NCBI GenBank assembly: GCA_003448685.1
Contig: DLXW01000049.1
Location: 1-9,583, forward strand
Origin: Cyanothece sp. UBA12306
Lineage (GTDB): Bacteria > Cyanobacteriota > Cyanobacteriia > Cyanobacteriales > Microcystaceae
DNA length: 9,583 nucleotides
Direction: 5' to 3'
Part shown: positions 1-5,590 of the stretch, in pieces
Layout: each line of letters opens with the position of its first letter
Numbering within the stretch: the stretch's first letter is position 1
Program-made: the position numbers and the translations under genes
Notes under the pieces: model-generated
Seen by the model: the letters and a program-made list of their open reading frames with translations, nothing else
What the model was told of the DNA's origin: nothing
The model's database searches: none

Positions 1-162
1 ACCGAGGCTTCTGCCACGTTAACGGCAGGGGGCACAGGGCACTCCGCAGGAGGAAATTTCCTCCCTCCGGGACCCCTAAATCGGTACAAGCGGAGCCTTG
101 AGCCATATTTGCTTAATTCCACCATAACTGACTATTTGCTCTTTCCAAGTATAACCTTCTAG
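1..162 (+). CDS. Partial open frame at left edge, possible transposase tail
   Basis: The plus-strand frame beginning at base 1 stays open for 53 codons to a TAG at 160-162; its start lies outside the window. The peptide is rich in Gly, Ser, Thr and Pro in its first half (for example AGGTGHSAGG) and has no domain I can name. The first ~105 bases are clearly more GC-rich than the AT-rich genes nearby, suggesting a different origin. Gly/Ser-rich tails of this kind occur at the end of cyanobacterial IS605-type TnpB proteins, which makes a mobile-element tail one possibility, but no catalytic or zinc-finger motif is visible. The minus strand is also open across 1-130, so coding on either strand is uncertain. 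Confidence 0.25.
   Translation, partial: TEASATLTAGGTGHSAGGNFLPPGPLNRYKRSLEPYLLNSTITDYLLFPSITF
49..64. repeat. Perfect 16-bp palindrome
   Basis: GGAGGAAATTTCCTCC is a perfect palindrome inside the GC-rich left-edge segment. A second inverted repeat, AACCT at 153-157 with AGGTT at 161-165 and a three-base loop, lies at the end of the open frame. Such structures are common at mobile-element ends, but no element boundary can be fixed here. Confidence 0.5.
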
Positions 163-200
163 GTTGAAGTCGGACTTTTTGCTTTTTTCGTCATCGCTAA

Positions 201-407
201 TTGGCTCTATTTCGAGATACAGTTAAAGATTTTGAAGTTAATATCGATCAACTAAAACTCAACGGACAATCGAGTGATTATGTCTTAAGTTCAAACCAAA
301 AAGGATTAGAAATTTACTTCAATAACTCTGGAGAAAATCAACTAATTGGTCTTCTTGAAGGAGTGAATAACTTTGATTTGAATACTAATGCCATTTATGT
401 CGGATAA
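201..407 (+). pseudogene. Remnant of an RTX-type (hemolysin-type calcium-binding) protein C-terminus
   Basis: This 68-codon frame opens right after an in-frame stop (198-200) and its only near-upstream start is TTG, so it is best read as the broken 3' end of a longer gene. The peptide resembles the last segment of RTX or hemolysin-type calcium-binding proteins: a 'DTVKDFEVNIDQLKLNG' stretch like the 'D-T-I-x-D-F-x-x-G-x-D-x-L-x-L' segment after the calcium-binding nonapeptides, then 'EIYFNNSGENQLIGLLEGV', the beta-strand and 'GV' element that usually closes these secreted proteins. No GGxGxDxLx nonapeptide repeats are present in the window. The resemblance is by pattern memory, not a search. 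It could instead be an unrelated small hypothetical gene. Confidence 0.45.
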
Positions 408-419
408 TGGAGTTATAGC

Positions 420-433
420 AGAAGTCAGAAGTC
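420..433. repeat. Two heptanucleotide tandem units (AGAAGTC)2
   Basis: AGAAGTC is present twice in a row. It is the reverse complement of a rotation of the TTCTGAC unit repeated at 6229-6259, so both belong to one heptamer family of the short tandemly repeated type described in cyanobacteria. Confidence 0.6.
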
Positions 434-536
434 TCCAAGTAAAACTCGCTTTGTACAAGGGTTTAAGATAAAAGTTCTGTCCTAACCACCTCAATACTGC
501 TCGGTTAAGCCAAAAACCCTCGTTGTGACTGCCGGG

Positions 537-591
537 GAGCACCGGAGCACCGGAGCGGGGGAGAAAACGGAAAATCCCTCTCCGAAGCTCC
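537..591. repeat. GC-rich tandem repeat and imperfect hairpin
   Basis: The 8-base unit GAGCACCG occurs two and a half times at 537-556. Directly after it, GGAGCGGGGGAGA (552-564) can pair with TCTCCGAAGCTCC (579-591), giving two 5-bp stems separated by a 3x3 internal loop. This GC-rich block stands out against the AT-rich surroundings and resembles the short GC-rich intergenic repeats often seen in cyanobacteria. No function is implied. Confidence 0.5.
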
Positions 592-690
592 GTTCTCCGA
601 AGTCCCCTGCTTACCGTACCAAAAAGTCAAAATCCAAAACCTACGCAGTATTGCTAACCACCTTGGCAATCGCTATAACTAATATATTCA

Positions 691-730
691 AAAATCCCCC
701 GTTAGACTCGGTTAAAAGCACTAACAGGGG
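691..730 (-). terminator. Rho-independent terminator of prk
   Basis: Read on the minus strand, CCCC-T-GTTAG (730 to 721) pairs with CTAACGGGG (705 to 697) around a 15-base loop, with one bulged base, and is followed directly by ATTTTT (695 to 690 region). The stem begins about 30 bases after the prk stop codon, the expected place and direction for its intrinsic terminator. Confidence 0.7.
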
Positions 731-760
731 AAAGTTTAAAACTATCTAATCTTGGTTAAG

Positions 761-1759
761 TTATGCAGAAACAGCAACCTTTGCAGTAGAAGTTATTTTT
801 TCGTAGGTTTCTCTCATTTTTAAACCCACTAAAACTTGGAATAATCCAGTTCCGTTATTAGAACCTGGGTAATCTTTGTGTTGAAGCAATAATTCAGTCA
901 TTTCGCCATAATACTTGGTTCCAGTTTTGCTCAGATGGCTTTCAATGTAAATCATTTCCTCAAGATTATCGAATTGACCATCGACTTCGAGAATAGAGAC
1001 CTCATTACCCATAAAGTTATCAGGTCCGTAGTACATTTTAATTCCTGGATAAGCACAAGTCAGTTTACGTCCACAAGGCCGCCAATCAATGGTAGAACCT
1101 TCATCAAACAGATAGGCTGGTTCAAAATGGGAAATACCTTCTTTTTCAATTAAGCGTACCCGTAATAACTTACTCTCGTGATCTTCGATTAGTTGGGTAG
1201 GTAATACTTGGATCACAACATCAGCGTGTTGTTTCTGAGGTTCAATATAAGCGGTAAAATCAGGTTTTCTGGCGTTAATTGAGGCTAATACATCTTCATA
1301 AGTGTGACCCCGTTCAGCCATATCGCGCTGAATTTTCCAGTTTATTTTAACTTCGTCGCTAATATCAAGATAAACACTGAAATCTATTAAAGAGCGAACC
1401 CGTTCATCGTAGAGAGGATGTAACCCTTCAATAACAATTACCTTATTAGGTTCAACCCTTTCAGGAGGGTCAATCAATCCGGTTTCGTGGTTGTAAATGG
1501 GTTTGTCGATGGACTGACCTGATTTGAGAGCTTTAATTTGCTCATACATAAGGTCAAAATTATTGGCTTTGGGATCTAAGGCCGTGACTCCAGCCTTTTT
1601 TCTTCCTTGGCGATCAAGGCTATGGTAGTCATCTAAGCAGATGACCGTCATAAACTCTTCACCAAATAAATCAATTAAACGACGTAAAAAAGTTGATTTC
1701 CCGCAACCGGAATCTCCGGCAACCCCAATTAAAACCACGCGGTCTATCTCAGTGGTCAT
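761..1759 (-). CDS. prk: Phosphoribulokinase
   Basis: Phosphoribulokinase uses ATP to phosphorylate ribulose 5-phosphate to ribulose 1,5-bisphosphate, the CO2 acceptor of Rubisco, in the Calvin cycle. The 332-residue product has a P-loop near the N-terminus (GVAGDSGCGKST, residues 12-23) and reads as full length. The redox cysteine pairs expected of the cyanobacterial/chloroplast enzyme are both visible: C19 (inside the P-loop) with C41, and C229 with C235 (WRPCGRKLTC). In the family these disulfides and binding to CP12 with GAPDH switch the enzyme off in the dark. 'VIVIEGLHPLYD' (107-118) is the usual substrate/Mg region. The start is preceded by a weak GAGG ribosome-binding site (minus strand AGAGGGAAGCT-ATG). 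It is single-gene, ends at a clear terminator, and is divergent from the kai cluster across 953 bases. Confidence 0.98.
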   Translation of the reverse strand: MTTEIDRVVLIGVAGDSGCGKSTFLRRLIDLFGEEFMTVICLDDYHSLDRQGRKKAGVTALDPKANNFDLMYEQIKALKSGQSIDKPIYNHETGLIDPPERVEPNKVIVIEGLHPLYDERVRSLIDFSVYLDISDEVKINWKIQRDMAERGHTYEDVLASINARKPDFTAYIEPQKQHADVVIQVLPTQLIEDHESKLLRVRLIEKEGISHFEPAYLFDEGSTIDWRPCGRKLTCAYPGIKMYYGPDNFMGNEVSILEVDGQFDNLEEMIYIESHLSKTGTKYYGEMTELLLQHKDYPGSNNGTGLFQVLVGLKMRETYEKITSTAKVAVSA

Positions 1760-1834
1760 AGCTTCCCTCTAAAATACAAAACTAAATTGTTAATCCGGTT
1801 TCTTTATTATGATTCCCAGGCTGATCAGTTGATT

Positions 1835-1936
1835 CTAATCATATCTCCTCTCACCCTGTTGATTCAGGTGTTGGTCGTCATTTTCTGAGTTATTCTCAGT
1901 CTGTGTTGTGAACACTTTGACATTCTCATCTTTCAT
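1835..1936 (-). CDS. Possible 33-aa small ORF upstream of prk
   Basis: A minus-strand ATG at 1936 opens a 33-codon frame ending in TAG at 1835-1837, 75 bases before the prk start and in the same direction. The peptide is very hydrophilic, rich in Asp, Glu, Asn and Gln, and contains no hydrophobic segment. There is no good ribosome-binding site; the ATG follows a T-rich stretch. It could be a leader peptide in the prk transcript, or simply a chance frame in the 5' region. I do not recognise it. Confidence 0.15.
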   Translation of the reverse strand: MKDENVKVFTTQTENNSENDDQHLNQQGERRYD

Positions 1937-2241
1937 AGCTAAAAAAACTTAAAAAGAGAGATTCTTGGGTTACCGCAAATCCGCTATTTAACATCAATGC
2001 TAATGCTTCTTACGGTTTTAACCTAAGCCTAAAATCCGGTATGTCTTACCGTACTCAAACATATTAGCCGATTAAAGGTCTTTTTCACTTACTTTTCGTA
2101 ATATTAGACTGTTTGTTCGACTTACCAGTTCGATTTTAACATTGATCATACACAATGTCTCCCTTAAGTAGGGTTATTTAGGAGCAAAAATTGATCTCAG
2201 TATTAACCTTTGGTTTAGCTGAAGTTTTCTTTTTGCATTTA

Positions 2242-2265
2242 CTTAAGATAGAATATTATCTTGAG
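2242..2265. repeat. 9-bp inverted repeat hairpin
   Basis: CTTAAGATA (2242-2250) pairs with TATCTTGAG (2257-2265) around a six-base loop, with eight Watson-Crick pairs and one T-G pair. No T-run follows on either side at once, so it is not an obvious terminator. It could be a protein-binding site or an RNA hairpin in a kaiA leader. Confidence 0.45.
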
Positions 2266-2277
2266 AGTCTCCCAATT

Positions 2278-2324
2278 GCAAATCGGAAGATTGTCTTACT
2301 AGACAAGTTGGATTTTCCTATTGC
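2278..2324. repeat. Composite hairpin in the prk-kaiA spacer
   Basis: TTGTCT (2291-2296) and AGACAA (2301-2306) form a perfect 6-bp stem with a TACT loop. Outside it, GGAA (2285-2288) can pair with TTCC (2315-2318) and GCAA (2278-2281) with TTGC (2321-2324), giving a three-tier stem with internal loops. It starts 13 bases after the preceding hairpin. Whether it is transcribed cannot be seen. Confidence 0.35.
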
Positions 2325-2525
2325 ATCTACGGCGTTACCCAAAATGGTAAGATTTGCTTGAGTTAAATGTTATTTGTTTGGTTCCTAGGAGGATTTTGCC
2401 TAATTTTGAGTAAAATCACTAAAAATATGGAATAGGAGTCTATATCTTCAGTTTTCAAGGTACAGAATTTACTTAATTAGGTAGCAATTGATTTTTTTGA
2501 TATGGTTAATTACCTTTTCATGGTT

Positions 2526-2607
2526 GACTCAGTTTACCATATTGGCGACAGTTTAAAGGGTTGAGTCCTTCTAAAATTTAGTCGATTCAGTTTATAGTAT
2601 TGAATCG
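2526..2607. repeat. Diverged direct repeat with nested inverted repeats upstream of kaiA
   Basis: GACTCAGTTTACCATATTG (2526-2544) and GATTCAGTTTATAGTATTG (2584-2602) match at 15 of 19 positions. Each copy begins an inverted repeat: GACTCA (2526-2531) with TGAGTC (2562-2567), and CGATTCA (2583-2589) with TGAATCG (2601-2607). The second copy ends about 105 bases before the kaiA start, where a regulator could act. The motif matches no regulator site I know. Confidence 0.4.
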
Positions 2608-2712
2608 GAAAATGTAGCTAAATAATTACAAATATTCCCTTTGAACATGATAAGATAGGGTAAATTTCGCTATTAGCTACTTTTTCTCCCTTACAAAAAT
2701 GTTAGGTAATAA

Positions 2713-3609
2713 ATGACTAATGCTCTGTGCAAAATCCTCTTAATAGAAGATAAATTAGATAACGTTAATTTATTACAGAGATTACTATCGGATGCTCAAG
2801 ATTGTTCTGTGGCTGAAGGCTTGACTTTTCCCTTAACTTGCACATCTCATCTAGAAGAAGGATTAGCTGCTTTAGAAGAAAATGCTTTTGATGTCATTTT
2901 GCTAAATTTTAGTTTACCTGATAGTCAAGGAGTTAATAGTCTGATTAAAATTCGCGAAAAATGGCCTAATATTCCCATCATTGTCGAAACTAAGCGGGAA
3001 GATGAAACATTGATCGTACAATCTTTTCAATTGGGGGCCGATGGTTACTTACAACTGCAAACCTTAGACAGTAATTTGCTAGTGTATGAAATCCGTTTAT
3101 CCCTCGAACGTCAGCAATATCGCCAGAACTTAGCCCAAAAACAGCAGGAATTACAACAAGCTAGAGAATTTGCCGACTTAGAATCTTTAGTCGATTTTGG
3201 CAAAACTACCAAGATTACAGCGCGAATGTTCGGAGCAGATACTTTAAAAGAGAGCCTACCGGATATTTTTCAGGAATTTTGCCGCAACTACTCTAATTTA
3301 CTAGACCTAGCCCTAGAACAAAGAGCTTTTAAAGTAGATCATCATCTTTCAGATCAATTGAGAATACTAGGAGATAAATTAGGTTTTGTCAAAGCGAGTC
3401 CCAGGGATATCATTGAAATTCATACTACAATTTTAAAAGACAAAAACCAGGATATTCCCTTAGCTAAAGCTCAAGCCTATATCTCAGAGGGAAGGATGAT
3501 GGTTTTGGAATTAATGGGATATTTAGCTTCATTTTACCGAAAATACTACATTGGCTTAAGTAATATTCATTTATCGTCTCATCGCAACAAGCTTAAAGAT
3601 TATGAGTAA
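2713..3609 (+). CDS. kaiA3: Circadian clock protein KaiA, KaiA3-like (receiver-KaiA chimera)
   Basis: The likely role is stimulating KaiC autophosphorylation in a non-standard clock. The 298-residue protein starts with a response-regulator receiver fold (about 7-130): acidic pair E12-D13, 'DVILLNFSLPDSQG' around beta-3, T93, and 'GADGYLQL' at 108-115. The phospho-acceptor Asp is Asn (N65) and the conserved Lys is Leu (L115), so it should not be phosphorylated as usual. A charged Gln-rich linker helix (132-157, likely coiled coil) leads to a helical C-terminal domain (about 172-278). There, 'IIEIHTTIL' (233-241) and 'YISEGRMMVLELMGYLASFYRK' aligned piecewise recall the 'VVEIHMELM' and final helix of Synechococcus KaiA. 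This matches KaiA3 of Synechocystis (Sll0485), once called a NarL-type regulator. A weak AGG lies 6 bases before the ATG. It overlaps kaiB by 8 bases. An ordinary response regulator is the alternative, but the kaiBC context argues against it. Confidence 0.8.
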   Translation: MTNALCKILLIEDKLDNVNLLQRLLSDAQDCSVAEGLTFPLTCTSHLEEGLAALEENAFDVILLNFSLPDSQGVNSLIKIREKWPNIPIIVETKREDETLIVQSFQLGADGYLQLQTLDSNLLVYEIRLSLERQQYRQNLAQKQQELQQAREFADLESLVDFGKTTKITARMFGADTLKESLPDIFQEFCRNYSNLLDLALEQRAFKVDHHLSDQLRILGDKLGFVKASPRDIIEIHTTILKDKNQDIPLAKAQAYISEGRMMVLELMGYLASFYRKYYIGLSNIHLSSHRNKLKDYE

Positions 3610-3889
3610 ATATTTGCTGAAATTGTATATCGCGGGCAATACTATCAACTCTCAACGAGCGATCTCTAACTTATTGCGCATCTGTCAGGAAGAACTACAT
3701 GATCAGTATAACGTTGAAATTATTGATGTCATTGAAGAACCCCAAAAAGCAGAACAAGAAAAAATTTTAGTGACACCAACCCTAATTAAAGAGTTACCTC
3801 CTCCTCTACAGCGTATTATTGGGGATATGTCCAATACTCACAAAGTCTTGTTAGGATTAGATCTGATTAATCAAAAGTGGGATAATTAG
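3602..3889 (+). CDS. kaiB3: Circadian clock protein KaiB (KaiB3-like)
   Basis: KaiB is a thioredoxin-like, fold-switching protein that binds the CI ring of phosphorylated KaiC, sequesters KaiA and so drives dephosphorylation. Family signatures are clear: 'KLYIAGNT' (7-14), 'ILVTPTLIKELPPP' (55-68) with P59 and the triple proline, 'RIIGDMSN' (71-78) and 'GLDL' (85-88), where the G and D correspond to residues known to control fold switching in Synechococcus KaiB. At 95 residues it ends soon after GLDL and lacks the acidic C-terminal tail of standard KaiB (about 102-108 aa). The ATG lies inside the end of kaiA (ATGAGTAA, 8-base overlap), with no separate ribosome-binding site, implying translational coupling. 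I assign the KaiB3 type from context and length; the type itself is less certain than KaiB. Confidence 0.93.
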   Translation: MSKYLLKLYIAGNTINSQRAISNLLRICQEELHDQYNVEIIDVIEEPQKAEQEKILVTPTLIKELPPPLQRIIGDMSNTHKVLLGLDLINQKWDN

Positions 3890-3935
3890 AGATCCTCAGT
3901 TTTGATGTGCCAATTTGAAATGGTAATCTTTACGT

Positions 3936-3967
3936 TTGAACGCCGCCATATTATTGAGATGTATAGT
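3936..3967 (+). promoter_or_regulatory. Candidate promoter between kaiB and kaiC
   Basis: TTGAAC (3936-3941) and TATAGT (3962-3967) resemble sigma70 -35 and -10 boxes, but the 20-base spacing is longer than optimal. The 137-base kaiB-kaiC gap is long for genes normally cotranscribed, so a separate kaiC promoter is plausible. The call is weak. Confidence 0.25.
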
Positions 3968-4026
3968 CAAAATCATCTAAATAATCGATAATTAGTCCTT
4001 AAACAACTCAAAATCAACAATTACTG

Positions 4027-5550
4027 ATGAGTCAAGAAAACGAACAAGAATATATTGAATCTATTGAAAAATTAGAAACAGCCATTCCAGGCTTTGACTT
4101 TTTATCGGTTGGGGGACTACCCAAAGGCCGTGCTACCCTGATAGCAGGAACAGCAGGAAGTTCTAAAACTGTTTTTGCTTGTCAATTTCTAGCTGAAGGA
4201 ATTAAAAGGGGAGAAAACGGGGTATTTGTCACTTTTGAAGAACCTCCTAAAACTCTACGTAAAAATATGGGGGGTTTTGGTTGGAATATTGCTAAATGGG
4301 AAGAAGAAAGAAAATGGGCTTTTGTTGATGCTTCTCCCCAACCAGGAGAACGTCCTATGGTAACAGGAGATTATGATTTAGGGGCTTTGATTGCTCGTAT
4401 TGAATTTGCTATCACTAAATATGGGGCAACAAGGGTTTCTCTAGACTCTTTGGGGGCAATTTTTAGCCATTTAACCGATACAGCCCAGGTTCGTAGCGAT
4501 TTATTCCGTCTCGCTTCTGCCTTAAGGGAGTTAGGAGTAACTGCTATTATGACGGCAGAAAGAACCCAGGAATATGGAGATATTAGTCGCTACGGAGTGG
4601 AAGAATTTGTGGCGGATAATGTGGTGATTTTACGTAATGTTCTAGCCGATGAAAAACGCCGTCGTACCATTGAAATTCTGAAATACAGAGGGACAGATCA
4701 TCAAAAGGGAGAATATCCTTTTACTATTATTCCTAAGCGAGGAGTAGTTATTATTCCGCTTTCAGCCATTGAACTTGAACAGAAATCCTCTAATATTCGC
4801 ATTACTTCTGGTAGTGAAGAGTTAGATCGAATGTGCGGCGGCGGCTTTTTTCGGGATTCTATTATTCTAGTTTCAGGAGCAACAGGAACGGGTAAAACCT
4901 TGATGGTGACCGAATTTATGGCCGGAGGGGTGCTTAATAATGAACGGTGTTTAGTCTTTGCTTTTGAAGAAAGTCGTGAACAATTATTCCGCAATGCTAC
5001 GGGTTGGGGAGTTGATTTTGAGAAAATGGAACAGGAAGGAAAATTAAAGGTAGTCTGTCGCTATCCTGAAACCACAGGGTTAGAAAATCATCTGATCATG
5101 ATGAAGGAAATTATTAAAGATTTCAAACCTAATCGGGTGGCGGTGGATAGTCTTTCTGCTTTGGAAAGAGTTTCTACTCTCAAAGGATTTAGAGAGTTTA
5201 TTATTGGCTTAACTTCGTTTATTAAACAACAGGAAGTGGGCGGATTATTTACTTCAACAACTCCTACTTTGTTGGGAGGATCTTCTATTACCGAAGCCCA
5301 TATTTCCACGATCACCGATTCAATTATTTTACTCCGTTATGTAGAAATGTATGGGGAAATGCGACGGGGAATTACTGTCTTAAAAATGCGGGGTTCTATG
5401 CACGACAAAGATATTCGAGAGTTCTCGATCGATAATAAAGGAATGCACATTGGTAAACCTTTCCGTAATGTGACAGGTATTTTAGCGGGAAGTCCCATGT
5501 ATACTGCCCAAAGTGAGGTTGAACGTCTCAGTAGTATGTTTGAAGAATAA
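4027..5550 (+). CDS. kaiC3: Circadian clock ATPase/autokinase KaiC (KaiC3-like)
   Basis: KaiC is the hexameric core of the clock: CI hydrolyses ATP slowly and CII autophosphorylates and dephosphorylates. Both RecA-like domains are complete. CI (about 12-245) has Walker A GTAGSSKT (41-48), with Ser where the Gly before Lys is usual, and catalytic E71-E72. CII (about 255-490) has a standard GATGTGKT (284-291) and E314-E315. The phosphorylation motif is intact: S427-T428 in 'SITEAHISTITD', equivalent to S431-T432 of Synechococcus KaiC, with T422 matching T426. At 507 residues it is shorter than standard KaiC (about 519); after the A-loop-like 'GILAGSP' the tail is only ~20 residues and differs from the KaiA-binding tail. 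Length and linked genes fit KaiC3 (Slr1942 type, about 505 aa). It is downstream of kaiAB by 137 bases and upstream of rnhB by 40. Confidence 0.93.
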   Translation: MSQENEQEYIESIEKLETAIPGFDFLSVGGLPKGRATLIAGTAGSSKTVFACQFLAEGIKRGENGVFVTFEEPPKTLRKNMGGFGWNIAKWEEERKWAFVDASPQPGERPMVTGDYDLGALIARIEFAITKYGATRVSLDSLGAIFSHLTDTAQVRSDLFRLASALRELGVTAIMTAERTQEYGDISRYGVEEFVADNVVILRNVLADEKRRRTIEILKYRGTDHQKGEYPFTIIPKRGVVIIPLSAIELEQKSSNIRITSGSEELDRMCGGGFFRDSIILVSGATGTGKTLMVTEFMAGGVLNNERCLVFAFEESREQLFRNATGWGVDFEKMEQEGKLKVVCRYPETTGLENHLIMMKEIIKDFKPNRVAVDSLSALERVSTLKGFREFIIGLTSFIKQQEVGGLFTSTTPTLLGGSSITEAHISTITDSIILLRYVEMYGEMRRGITVLKMRGSMHDKDIREFSIDNKGMHIGKPFRNVTGILAGSPMYTAQSEVERLSSMFEE

Positions 5551-5590
5551 ACAGTTTTTAATTAGAAAATTAACATTTTTCTTGTCTAAA

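Larger units (their letters stand above)
408..690. other. Gene-free repeat-bearing spacer
   Basis: I see no convincing gene here. A frame is open on the plus strand from 525 into 749, but its Lys/Ser/Pro/Thr-rich product comes from repeat sequence and crosses the prk terminator, so it is judged spurious. The segment holds two tandem heptamer units (420-433), a GC-rich block with a short tandem repeat and hairpin (537-600), and AT-rich filler. Confidence 0.6.
1760..2712. other. 953-bp divergent regulatory region between prk and kaiA
   Basis: No substantial gene is seen. The region must hold the promoters of both prk (minus) and kaiA (plus). For prk, CATAAT at 1811-1806 (minus) would be a fair -10 box about 47 bases before the start codon, but no good -35 accompanies it. 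No clear sigma70 promoter is found just upstream of kaiA. Inverted repeats present: CTGAG/CTCAG (1885-1899), GGTTTTAACC (2014-2023), TACGGT/ACCGTA (2011-2053), a 9-bp stem at 2242-2265, a composite hairpin at 2278-2324 and two related repeats at 2526-2607. The length is well above the other intergenic spaces here, leaving room for a long kaiA leader or an unannotated small RNA. Confidence 0.6.

Noticed and set aside
342..542. Minus-strand 66-codon frame
   Set aside because: It overlaps the RTX-like remnant and repeat DNA, and the peptide shows no family pattern.
525..749. Plus-strand 74-codon frame
   Set aside because: Its product is repeat-derived and Lys/Ser/Thr-rich, with no recognisable domain, and it runs across the prk terminator.
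935..1153. Plus-strand frame inside prk
   Set aside because: It is antisense to the conserved C-terminal half of phosphoribulokinase, a chance frame.
2614..2629. NtcA-like site GTA...TAC upstream of kaiA
   Set aside because: The spacing is 10 bases; NtcA sites have GTAN8TAC. A similar GTA-N10-TAC at about 2039-2054 is rejected for the same reason.
2713..3609. Ordinary two-component response regulator
   Set aside because: The acceptor Asp and conserved Lys are missing, there is no DNA-binding output domain, the C-terminus has KaiA-like helix motifs, and the gene overlaps kaiB.
4701..5315. Two minus-strand frames inside kaiC (4701-4994 and 5088-5315)
   Set aside because: Both are antisense to conserved CII coding sequence and have no recognisable content.
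5513..5590. Upstream extension of rnhB overlapping the end of kaiC
   Set aside because: The extra 26 residues lie before the usual N-terminus of RNase HII, and the overlap is kaiC coding sequence; the ATG at 5591 gives a normal-length protein.
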